From the NCBI GenBank assembly GCA_005888425.1, contig VAZF01000340.1, positions 1-8,346 of the forward strand: a stretch of 8,346 bases of DNA, read 5' to 3'. The position numbers and the translations under genes were made by a program. Below, piece after piece: positions 1 to 6,506 of the stretch; the stretch's first letter is position 1; every line of letters begins with the position of its first letter. The notes under the pieces are model-generated. The model worked only from the letters and a program-made list of their open reading frames with translations. It searched no databases and had not been told where the DNA came from. The stretch is from Alphaproteobacteria bacterium. Its GTDB lineage: Bacteria > Pseudomonadota > Alphaproteobacteria > ATCC43930 > CGMCC-115725.

Positions 1-280
1 CCTCGCGGACGGTCTCCATCCGCAGAAGCAGCAGCATCGCCTGAATAGCGAGCGCTGCCAGGAACAGAAAATCGTAGCGCGCCAACGGGGCGCCCGCCGG
101 CCATAGCCATTTCGTCAGCAGGAGCAGCGCGAGCAGCGTGCCACCGAACAGGCAAGCCCACCCTTCCTTGAAACCGAACAAAAATAACTCCCAGAACAGC
201 CGGCCGCCGGCGGTGCGCGGCACGTAGTTCTCAAGCCGGAGGCGGACGTCATGAAAGCGGCTCTGCATTCTGGCGAGCAT
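1..280 (-). CDS. DUF817 family membrane protein (N-terminal part, cut by window edge)
   Basis: Only the first 93 codons are present; the rest lies left of the window. The translation starts with a short polar, basic N-terminus (MLARMQSRFHDVRLRLENY). Two hydrophobic segments follow at about residues 28-57 and 69-86, separated by a short loop holding ARYDF. The order of features (LFGFKEG, ACLFGG, LLLLTKW, then RYDFLFLAALAIQ and an LRMET patch) matches my memory of the N-terminus of DUF817 multi-pass membrane proteins (Bacillus YoaT-like), whose function is unknown. The start at 280 gives the longest reading; a second in-frame ATG lies at 268, and neither has a clear Shine-Dalgarno sequence. It is divergent from the mutase across 183 bp. 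It could be another small integral membrane family, but the coding frame itself is well supported by the membrane pattern. Confidence 0.7.
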   Translation of the reverse strand, partial: MLARMQSRFHDVRLRLENYVPRTAGGRLFWELFLFGFKEGWACLFGGTLLALLLLTKWLWPAGAPLARYDFLFLAALAIQAMLLLLRMETVRE

Positions 281-463
281 GCGGTGAGATTAACGCGTCG
301 CGAGTGAAGAGCGGGTTATAGAGCAAATCGCGGCCACCCTCGGGGCGACGCTGGGATAGCGCCGCGGGCGCCGAGCGAGGTCGCGGAAAATGGACGAAAC
401 GCTGTCCGAAGCCCATATACTCGCGGCGATTGGAAGAGGCACACCGCCGCGCCGGAGATCCCG
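281..463. promoter_or_regulatory. Divergent intergenic region with candidate promoters
   Basis: This 183-bp gap separates two divergently transcribed genes, so it should hold both promoters. On the minus strand TATAAC (320-315) is a good -10-like hexamer about 35 bp from the DUF817 start, but no -35 match sits at normal spacing. On the plus strand TATACT (416-421) lies 42 bp before the mutase start. A weak TGGACG (391-396) stands upstream of it with a long 19-bp spacer. The mutase ribosome binding site GGAG (454-457) is 6 nt from its ATG. I see no riboswitch-like fold, including no convincing cobalamin B12 box, which might have been expected before a B12 enzyme. The promoter calls are pattern-based and weak. 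Confidence 0.3.
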
Positions 464-2653
464 ATGGCGAAGAAAGCCAAGGCAAAAGACCGCGAACCCG
501 GCCCGCCCGATATCGCGCGCTGGCAGGCGCTGGCGGCCGCCGAGCTGAAAGGGAAGCCGCTCACGAGCCTCGATTGGCAGACACCCGAGGGGATGACGGT
601 CAAGCCGCTTTATACCGAGGCCGATCTCGAGGACATCGAGGCTCAGGGGTTCCCGTGGCGCGAGGCATTGCCCGGCGCGCCGCCCTATCTGCGTGGACCG
701 CGCGCGACGATGTATGCGAACCGGCCGTGGACGATCCGGCAGTATTCGGGGTTCTCGACGGCCGAGGAGTCGAACCGCTTCTACCGCGACAATCTGAAGG
801 CGGGGCAGATGGGGCTGTCGATCGCTTTCGATCTGGCAACCCATCGCGGCTATGACAGCGACCATCCGCGGGTCGTCGGCGATGTCGGCAAGGCGGGCGT
901 CGCGATCGACTCGGTCGAGGACATGAAGATCCTGTTCGACGGCATCCCGCTCGACCGGATGAGCGTGTCGATGACGATGAATGGCGCCGTGTTGCCGGTG
1001 CTCGCCGGCTTTATCGTCGCCGCCGAGGAGCAGGGCGTGCCGCAAGACAAGCTTCAGGGCACGATCCAGAACGACATTCTGAAGGAGTTCATGGTCCGGA
1101 ACACCTACATCTACCCGCCCGGACCCTCGATGCGCATCGTCGCGGACATCATTGAATACACCGCGCGGCACATGCCGAAATTCAACTCGATCTCGATCTC
1201 CGGCTATCATATGGAGGAGGCCGGCGCGACGTCTGTTCAAGAATTGGCATTCACACTGGCGGACGGGCTCGACTATGTGCGCGCCGCCTTGTCGCGCGGG
1301 CTTGAGATCGACGATTTCGCGCCGCGCCTCTCGTTCTTCTTCGGCATCGGCATGAACTTCTTCATGGAGATTGCGAAGCTTCGCGCGGCGCGTCTCCTAT
1401 GGGCACGGCTCATGCAGCAATTCGCGCCGCAGAACCCGGCGAGCCTGGTATTGCGCACGCATTGCCAGACCTCAGGGGTTAGCCTCACCGAGCAGGCGCC
1501 CCACAACAACATCATCCGCACGACGATCGAAGCGCTTGCTGCGGTGCTCGGCGGCACGCAGTCACTGCACACCAATTCCTTTGACGAGGCGCTGGCATTG
1601 CCGACGCCGTTCTCGGCCAAAATCGCACGCAACACCCAGCTGATCCTCGCCGAGGAGACCGGCATCCCACATGTCATCGATCCGCTTGGCGGCAGCTATT
1701 ACGTCGAGACATTGACTCATTCGATCGCCGAGGCGGCGATGCGGCTCATCGAAGAAGTCGAAGCGCTCGGCGGCATGACACGCGCGGTCGAGAGCGGGAT
1801 GCCGAAATTGCGCATCGAGGAGTCGGCGGCGCGGCGGCAGGCGGCGATCGACCGCGGCGAAGAAGTCATCGTCGGTGTAAACAAGTACCAGTCGGACGAG
1901 ACCTCGCCGGTCGAGATCCTCGATGTCGACAACGATGCCGTGCGCAAGACGCAGATCGCGCGCCTCAAACAGGTGCGCAAAAGCCGCGATGCCGGGCGTG
2001 TGAAAGCGGCTCTCGCCGCGCTGACCGAAGCGGCAAAATCCGGCCAAGGCAATCTGCTGGCACTGTCGATCGAGGCGAGCCGCGCGCGCGCGACGGTCGG
2101 CGAGATCTCCGATGCGCTCGAGCAAGTCTTCAGCCGGCACCAGGCAGCGACGCGGTCGGTTTCCGGCATCTATGGCGGGCAGTATCGGGACGATGAAGGT
2201 TTCCGCCGCATCCAGCGAGAGATCGAAAGCTTTGCGCGCGAAGAAGGGCGGCGGCCGCGCATGCTGGTCGTCAAGCTCGGCCAGGACGGCCACGACCGCG
2301 GCGCCAAGGTCATCGCCACCGCCTTTGCCGATATCGGTTTCGATGTCGATATCGGCCCGTTGTTCCAGACACCGGAGGAAGCGGCCCGCCAGGCGGTCGA
2401 GAACGATGTCCACATTGTCGGGGTGTCGAGCCAGGCGGCGGCGCACAAGACGCTCGTGCCGGCATTGATCGAAGCGTTAAAGCGCGAGGGCGCCGGCGAC
2501 ATCCTCGTCGTGTGCGGCGGCGTCATCCCGCCGCAGGATTATGATTTTCTGAAGAAGGCCGGGGTTAGCGCGATCTACGGGCCCGGCACCAACATCCCGG
2601 CCGCCGCCGCCGAGATCCTGTCCCTGATCCGTCAGCACCGCATGGCGGCGTAA
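464..2653 (+). CDS. scpA: Methylmalonyl-CoA mutase, adenosylcobalamin-dependent, single-chain type
   Basis: It interconverts (R)-methylmalonyl-CoA and succinyl-CoA by a B12 radical rearrangement, in cytosolic propionyl-CoA assimilation. At 729 aa it resembles the self-sufficient homodimeric bacterial enzymes (E. coli Sbm/ScpA). The TIM-barrel substrate domain spans about residues 35-560 and the C-terminal B12 domain about 597-729. The B12 motif GQDGHDRG has the cobalt-ligand His610 with Asp608 and Lys604. With a constant offset of +5, residues recalled as catalytic or CoA-binding in the Propionibacterium enzyme are kept: Tyr94, Thr200, Gln202, Arg212, His249, Arg288, Ser290, Gln335 and Glu375. 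Tyr94 and Arg212 favour methylmalonyl-CoA over isobutyryl- or ethylmalonyl-CoA. One oddity: the pocket tryptophan (Trp334 in Propionibacterium) is Val339, in SGVSLTEQAPHNN. GGAG lies 6 nt before the ATG. No meaB chaperone or epimerase gene is adjacent. The symbol scpA/mutB/mcm varies by organism. Confidence 0.96.
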   Translation: MAKKAKAKDREPGPPDIARWQALAAAELKGKPLTSLDWQTPEGMTVKPLYTEADLEDIEAQGFPWREALPGAPPYLRGPRATMYANRPWTIRQYSGFSTAEESNRFYRDNLKAGQMGLSIAFDLATHRGYDSDHPRVVGDVGKAGVAIDSVEDMKILFDGIPLDRMSVSMTMNGAVLPVLAGFIVAAEEQGVPQDKLQGTIQNDILKEFMVRNTYIYPPGPSMRIVADIIEYTARHMPKFNSISISGYHMEEAGATSVQELAFTLADGLDYVRAALSRGLEIDDFAPRLSFFFGIGMNFFMEIAKLRAARLLWARLMQQFAPQNPASLVLRTHCQTSGVSLTEQAPHNNIIRTTIEALAAVLGGTQSLHTNSFDEALALPTPFSAKIARNTQLILAEETGIPHVIDPLGGSYYVETLTHSIAEAAMRLIEEVEALGGMTRAVESGMPKLRIEESAARRQAAIDRGEEVIVGVNKYQSDETSPVEILDVDNDAVRKTQIARLKQVRKSRDAGRVKAALAALTEAAKSGQGNLLALSIEASRARATVGEISDALEQVFSRHQAATRSVSGIYGGQYRDDEGFRRIQREIESFAREEGRRPRMLVVKLGQDGHDRGAKVIATAFADIGFDVDIGPLFQTPEEAARQAVENDVHIVGVSSQAAAHKTLVPALIEALKREGAGDILVVCGGVIPPQDYDFLKKAGVSAIYGPGTNIPAAAAEILSLIRQHRMAA

Positions 2654-2669
2654 TGGCGCTGAGGCGCCA
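2654..2669 (+). terminator. Small perfect hairpin just after the mutase stop
   Basis: Directly after the TAA stop, TGGCGC (2654-2659) and GCGCCA (2664-2669) form a perfect 6-bp GC-rich stem with a TGAG loop. No U-run follows, so it is not a canonical intrinsic terminator. It may mark the 3' end of the mutase mRNA, block 3'-to-5' exonucleases, or be chance in GC-rich DNA. Confidence 0.3.
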
Positions 2670-2688
2670 GCCCCGCTATCAGCTGCCT

Positions 2689-2745
2689 CAAGCAAAGCAA
2701 TAGTTGTCCCGGTTTTATCACGGCAAGTGGTCTTGCTTTTGCTTG
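2689..2745. repeat. Imperfect inverted repeat upstream of the MucR/Ros gene (possible operator)
   Basis: CAAGCAAAGCAA (2689-2700) is mirrored by TTGCTTTTGCTTG (2733-2745), whose reverse complement differs by a single inserted base. The arms are separated by 32 bp, and the second arm ends 44 bp before the regulator's start codon. The segment is richer in A/T than its surroundings and contains T-runs. Ros/MucR proteins are known to repress their own genes by binding upstream, often at degenerate AT-rich or inverted sites, so an autoregulatory operator is a reasonable inference. A TATACG hexamer at 2759-2764 could be the -10 of the promoter that this would control. No direct evidence of binding can be read from the sequence. 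Confidence 0.35.
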
Positions 2746-2788
2746 GCTGTTGCCATCTTATACGCCGCGACTTGAACAGGGGCGCAGA

Positions 2789-3265
2789 ATGGCCGCCGAT
2801 TCCAAATATCCAGGCGCTTATCCTCAATTGGTTACCAAGATTATCACCAGCTATGTCTCGCATCACAGCCTGGCGCCTGAGCAGATCCCCGAGCTGATCA
2901 GCTCGGTGCATCGCACGATCGGCAGTCTCGGCAAGGCCACCGAGCCGCAGGCGCCTCTGACCCCGGCGGTATCGGTGCGACGCTCGGTGCAGCGCGATGC
3001 CGTCATCTGCCTCGATTGCGGCTGGAAGGGCAAAATGCTGCGCCGCCATCTCAACACGCGGCATGGGCTGAGCGCCGAGCTTTATCTGCGGCGCTGGAAT
3101 CTTCAGAGCGACCATCCGCTGACAGCGCCGAGCTATTCGGAGCAGCGCTCCAACTTGGCCAAGGAGCTTGGCCTTGGGCGTGGCGGCCGTCGGAGCCGCG
3201 GCTCGGGCGGCGGGTCAGCGGCGCGGGGCCGCCGCGGCCGCGGGCGCGCGTCAGCCGGCGATTGA
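2789..3265 (+). CDS. mucR: MucR/Ros-family zinc-finger transcriptional regulator
   Basis: This is a DNA-binding regulator of the alphaproteobacterial Ros/MucR family, which controls exopolysaccharide, motility, cell cycle or host interaction genes depending on species; the targets here are unknown. The 158-aa reading starts at MAADSKYPG because AGGGG (2778-2782) lies 6 nt before that ATG; an upstream in-frame ATG at 2750 would add 13 unconvincing residues. The N-terminal helical region (about 10-50) probably mediates oligomerisation. The zinc finger has Cys74, Cys77, His87 and His92, the C-x2-C-x9-H-x4-H spacing of Agrobacterium Ros, so the full C2H2 set is present rather than the Cys-to-Asp variant of many MucR proteins. 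The family's YLRRWNL, TAPSYSEQRSNLAKELGLGR region follows. Residues about 129-158 form a Gly/Arg/Ser-rich basic tail. Its 3' end overlaps the convergent cyclo-ligase gene by 15 bp. Confidence 0.92.
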   Translation: MAADSKYPGAYPQLVTKIITSYVSHHSLAPEQIPELISSVHRTIGSLGKATEPQAPLTPAVSVRRSVQRDAVICLDCGWKGKMLRRHLNTRHGLSAELYLRRWNLQSDHPLTAPSYSEQRSNLAKELGLGRGGRRSRGSGGGSAARGRRGRGRASAGD

Positions 3266-3850
3266 GCGCGCTGTTCCGGCAGATCGCTCGCGGATGCCGG
3301 TCTCGGTGATGATTAGATCCATCGCTATGTCGAAGGATTGCGGGTAGATCGTCGCGATCCGCTGCACCTCGAAGCCGACCCCGATTGCGAAGGCACGCGG
3401 CGACAATGCCGCCAAGGTGCGGTCGAAATAACCGCCGCCATAGCCGAGCCGGTAACAAGCCTCATCGAAGCCGACGAGCGGCGCCAAGACGAGCGCCGGC
3501 GTGACGATGTCGCGCTTCTCCGGGATCGGGATGTTCCAGACGCCGTCGACGAGCTTATCGCCCGGCCGCCAGGCGCGGTATTCGAGCGGGCCCTTTTTGT
3601 CGATGACAACCGGCAACGCGACCGTGCGCCCGGCGGCGACCGCCCAATCAACCAGCGGGCGCGGATCGAACTCGGCGCGGAACGGCCAATAGACGCCGAG
3701 AATGCCTGGCCGCTTGGCGAGGATGCCACGCAGCGCGGCGTCGATCTGCGCGCTCCAATTGTGCCTCTGAGCAGCCGGCAAGCCTTGCCGGAGCGCGATC
3801 AGGCGTTCGCGCTCCGCCCGGCGCCAAACCTTGACCTCGGCTCCCTCCAT
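3251..3850 (-). CDS. 5-formyltetrahydrofolate cyclo-ligase
   Basis: It catalyses ATP-dependent conversion of 5-formyl-THF to 5,10-methenyl-THF (EC 6.3.3.2), removing an inhibitory storage folate and returning the carbon to the cytosolic one-carbon pool. The 199-aa length is normal for the family (E. coli YgfA/Fau, eukaryotic MTHFS). The basic N-terminal helix (residues 8-21) begins the ATP/folate site. RAEFDPRPL (58-66) is the usual substrate-binding segment, and the signature RLGYGGGYFDRTL spans about 134-146. The start is the ATG only 5 bp after the fhs stop, with no good Shine-Dalgarno, suggesting translation coupled to fhs. The same frame is open further upstream, but that stretch is antisense-free fhs coding DNA read in another frame and is Arg-rich noise. 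Its last 15 bp overlap the convergent mucR gene. Confidence 0.94.
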   Translation of the reverse strand: MEGAEVKVWRRAERERLIALRQGLPAAQRHNWSAQIDAALRGILAKRPGILGVYWPFRAEFDPRPLVDWAVAAGRTVALPVVIDKKGPLEYRAWRPGDKLVDGVWNIPIPEKRDIVTPALVLAPLVGFDEACYRLGYGGGYFDRTLAALSPRAFAIGVGFEVQRIATIYPQSFDIAMDLIITETGIRERSAGTARSIAG

Positions 3851-3855
3851 GCAGA

Positions 3856-5562
3856 TCAGAACAGCCCGGTGATACGGCCGTCCTCGGCCAGATCGATATT
3901 GTTTGCGGCGGGCACGCGCGGCAGACCCGGCATCGTCATGATCTCGCCGCAGACCGCGACGACGAATTCGGCGCCGGCCGAGAGCCGGATCTCGCGCACG
4001 CCCAGGACGTGATCGGTGGGCGCGCCCTTGGCGTTGGGATCGGTGGTAAAGCTGTATTGCGTCTTGGCGATGCACACCGGGAAATTGCCGAACCCGCCCT
4101 TCTGCAATTCAGCGAGGCGGCTCTCGACGGCGGCTTCGCAGGCGATGTCGCGGGCGCGATAGATCTTCTGCGCGATGGTCTTGATCTTGTCGCGAAGCGG
4201 CATCTCGTCGGGATAGAGAAGCTTGAACTCGGCCTTGCCGCTGTCGGCGAGCTTGACGACCGCGCGCGCGAGATCCGCCGCGCCCTCGCCGCCGCGCGCC
4301 CAATGATCGGCGACGACCGCCTCGACGCCTTCCTTGGCGCACAATTCCTTGAGGCGGCCGAGCTCGGCCTCGGTATCGGCGCTGAAGCGGTTGACCGAGA
4401 CCACCGCGGGCACACCGAAACCGCGCAAGTTTTCGAGATGGCGCTGCAAATTGGCGAAACCCTTCTCGACCGCCGCGACATTCTCTTCCTTGAGCCCGTC
4501 GCGCGGCACGCCGCCATGCATCTTGAGCGCCCGCACGGTGGCGACAACGACCGCCGCGGCCGGCCTGAGCCCCGCTTTGCGGCACTTGATGTCGAAAAAT
4601 TTCTCGGCCCCGAGATCGGCGCCGAAGCCGGCTTCGGTCACGACGTAATCGGCGAGCTTTAGCGCCGTCGTCGTCGCGACCACCGAATTGCAGCCATGCG
4701 CGATATTGGCGAACGGCCCGCCATGGATGAAGGCGGGGCTGTTCTCCAGCGTCTGTACCAGGTTCGGCGCCAATGCGTCGTTCAGCAGCACCGCCATCGA
4801 GCCCGCCGCCTTCAGTTCGCTGGCGCGAACCGGTTCCCGCGCGCGGTTCTGCGCGACAATGATGTTGCCGAGACGGCGCTTCAGATCATGCACATCGGTC
4901 GCGAGACAAAAGATCGCCATCACCTCCGAGGCGACCGTGATGTCGAACCCGTCCTCGCGTGGGAAGCCGTTGGCGACCCCGCCAAGGGAGGAGACGATCG
5001 AGCGCAAGGCGCGGTCGTTCATGTCGAGGCCGCGCCGCCAAGTGACGCGGCGCGAGTCGATGGCCGGCGCGTTGCCCCAATAGATGTGATTGTCGACCAA
5101 GGCCGCGAGCAAATTATTGGCGGCGCCGATCGCGTGGAAATCGCCGGTGAAATGGAGGTTGATGTCCTCCATCGGCACGACCTGGGCATAGCCGCCGCCG
5201 GCCGCGCCGCCCTTCATGCCGAAACTGGGACCAAGGCTCGGCTCGCGCAGGCAGAGGATCGCTTTCTTGCCGATATGGTTCAGCGCGTCGCCGAGCCCGA
5301 CTGTCGTCGTCGTCTTGCCCTCGCCGGCCGGAGTGGGGGTGATCGCGGTGACGAGGACCAGCTTTCCGTTCGGCCGGCCCGACAGCGAGCGGATGTAATC
5401 GAGGGAGATTTTCGCCTTGTACCGGCCGTAGGGCGACACCGCGTCCTCGGGCACCCCGAGCTTATCGGCGATCTCGCCGATCGGCCGCATCGTCGCGGCC
5501 TGGGCGATCTCGATATCGGATTTGGGGCTCCGGTGCTGTTCGTCTCCACGCGGCACGGTCAT
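3856..5562 (-). CDS. fhs: Formate-tetrahydrofolate ligase (10-formyl-THF synthetase)
   Basis: It makes 10-formyl-THF from formate, THF and ATP (EC 6.3.4.3), the entry of formate into cytosolic one-carbon metabolism for purine, formyl-Met and serine/glycine synthesis, or for C1 growth in methylotrophs. The 568-aa reading shows the family landmarks: SDIEIAQAA near the N-terminus, the nucleotide loop TPTPAGEGKTTTT (residues about 76-87), LREPSLGPSFGMKGGAAGGG (105-124), VPMEDINLHFTGD, TLENSPAFIHGGPFANIAHG and a final ITGLF, all closely matching the Moorella enzyme as I remember it. Trp421, in HWARGGEG, corresponds to the folate-stacking tryptophan. The start is uncertain. ATG at 5562 has AGGAG only about 1 nt away, whereas an in-frame GTG at 5556 has it at good spacing; a longer ATG at 5607 has poor support. 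It is first in an operon with the cyclo-ligase. Confidence 0.97.
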   Translation of the reverse strand: MTVPRGDEQHRSPKSDIEIAQAATMRPIGEIADKLGVPEDAVSPYGRYKAKISLDYIRSLSGRPNGKLVLVTAITPTPAGEGKTTTTVGLGDALNHIGKKAILCLREPSLGPSFGMKGGAAGGGYAQVVPMEDINLHFTGDFHAIGAANNLLAALVDNHIYWGNAPAIDSRRVTWRRGLDMNDRALRSIVSSLGGVANGFPREDGFDITVASEVMAIFCLATDVHDLKRRLGNIIVAQNRAREPVRASELKAAGSMAVLLNDALAPNLVQTLENSPAFIHGGPFANIAHGCNSVVATTTALKLADYVVTEAGFGADLGAEKFFDIKCRKAGLRPAAAVVVATVRALKMHGGVPRDGLKEENVAAVEKGFANLQRHLENLRGFGVPAVVSVNRFSADTEAELGRLKELCAKEGVEAVVADHWARGGEGAADLARAVVKLADSGKAEFKLLYPDEMPLRDKIKTIAQKIYRARDIACEAAVESRLAELQKGGFGNFPVCIAKTQYSFTTDPNAKGAPTDHVLGVREIRLSAGAEFVVAVCGEIMTMPGLPRVPAANNIDLAEDGRITGLF

Positions 5563-5660
5563 TCTCCTGCGCTGAAAGGCGGCCAGGGGTCTTAGCCCGT
5601 CCGGCATAGGGCCTGCAACCGCTGTGGACTGCCGGGCTGGCGTGGCGGATTGTCGGGTAG

Positions 5661-6425
5661 ATGGCCGGGGACAGCGGAAGGGATCGAAAGCGGCCGCCGG
5701 CCCGGTCCCGGGCCGCCGATGACCGCCAGGCGGGATCCGTGTTGCGCCGGCTCGGGCGGATCGCCGCCGGCTGCCTGACTGGCTTTGTGATCCTGTCGCT
5801 CCTTCTGACGATGCTTTATCGCGTAGCGCCGCCGCCGGTGACGCCGTTGATGTTGCTGCGATCTGCCGAGGGCTACGGTATCCGCAAGAACTGGCGGCCG
5901 CTCGACGACATCTCGCCAGCGCTGATCCGCGCCGTGATCGCGAGCGAGGACCAGCGCTTCTGCCGGCATTTCGGCTTCGACTGGAGCGCGATCGAGATGG
6001 CCTGGGAGCAGTACCAAAGCGGGGACGGCGGACTGCTGGGGGCCAGCACGATCTCGATGCAGACCGCGAAGAACGTGTTTCTGTGGCCGGACCGCACTTG
6101 GCTCCGTAAGGCCTTCGAAGCCTATTTCACGGCGCTGATCGAGCTGACCTGGAGCAAGCGGCGGATCATCGAGGTCTATCTCAATGTCGTCGAATGGGGC
6201 CCCGGCATCTATGGCGCCGGAGCCGCGGCCGAGCATTACTTCCACAAGCCTGCGCTAAGGCTGAGCGCGACCGAGGCCGCCCGGCTCGCCGCGGTGTTGC
6301 CCGACCCGCTCGACCGCTCGGCAAGCCCTCCCGATGAGGGTGTCCGCGAGCGCAGCGCCTTTATTCTGCGGCAGATGCCGAGGCTGCCGGCGCCCTCGCC
6401 CCTGCCCTGCGGCCAAAAGCTGTAA
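5661..6425 (+). CDS. mtgA: Monofunctional biosynthetic peptidoglycan glycosyltransferase (GT51)
   Basis: It polymerises lipid II into glycan strands at the periplasmic face of the inner membrane (EC 2.4.99.28) without a transpeptidase domain. The 254-aa protein has a basic cytoplasmic tail (1-33), one transmembrane helix (about 34-53), and a GT51 domain to the end. Motif 1 is ASEDQRFCRHFGFD with catalytic Glu96; motif 2 is GASTISMQTAKN (128-138); motif 3 is RKAFEAYFTALIE with the second glutamate Glu153; WSKRRIIEVYLNVVEWG (164-180) follows. The first Gln of the usual STI-x-QQ is Met, which I recall as common in alphaproteobacterial MtgA. The start ATG has only a weak GGGT upstream; a GTG at codon 27 (5739) just before the membrane helix is an alternative. 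The length without a PBP transpeptidase region separates it from PBP1-type enzymes. It is divergent from fhs. Confidence 0.95.
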   Translation: MAGDSGRDRKRPPARSRAADDRQAGSVLRRLGRIAAGCLTGFVILSLLLTMLYRVAPPPVTPLMLLRSAEGYGIRKNWRPLDDISPALIRAVIASEDQRFCRHFGFDWSAIEMAWEQYQSGDGGLLGASTISMQTAKNVFLWPDRTWLRKAFEAYFTALIELTWSKRRIIEVYLNVVEWGPGIYGAGAAAEHYFHKPALRLSATEAARLAAVLPDPLDRSASPPDEGVRERSAFILRQMPRLPAPSPLPCGQKL

Positions 6426-6506
6426 TCGGCGCCGCTGCCCCGCTTGACCAAAGCGCGGCCGGGTTGACATGTTGCGGCGTATTCGCGGACGCGATGGAGA
6501 GCGGAA

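Noticed and set aside
390..463. Short open frame starting at ATG 390 upstream of the mutase
   Set aside because: No ribosome binding site and no recognisable product; it runs out of frame into the mutase and is probably leader or promoter DNA.
290..1240. Long minus-strand open frame antisense to the mutase (316 codons)
   Set aside because: Arg/His/Asp-rich composition without recognisable motifs; it mirrors the codon bias of the well-supported mutase on the plus strand.
1562..2446. Minus-strand open frame of 294 codons antisense to the mutase
   Set aside because: Same shadow pattern, no family motifs, wholly inside the mutase coding region.
4696..5595. Plus-strand open frame of 299 codons antisense to fhs
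   Set aside because: fhs is unambiguous in the opposite strand; the antisense translation has no domain-like pattern.
5592..6245. Minus-strand open frame of 217 codons across the fhs-mtgA gap
   Set aside because: It overlaps the clear GT51 motifs of mtgA on the other strand and shows no motifs itself.
6441..6455. Weak hairpin CGCTT/AAGCG between mtgA and the GST gene as a terminator
   Set aside because: The 5-bp stem with a mismatch at its base and no U-run is what GC-rich DNA gives by chance.
6464..6469. Perfect TTGACA before the GST gene, possible -35 box
   Set aside because: No acceptable -10 hexamer at 16-18 bp (only GC-rich sequence there), so a promoter cannot be placed. A GST promoter in this 81-bp gap is still likely.
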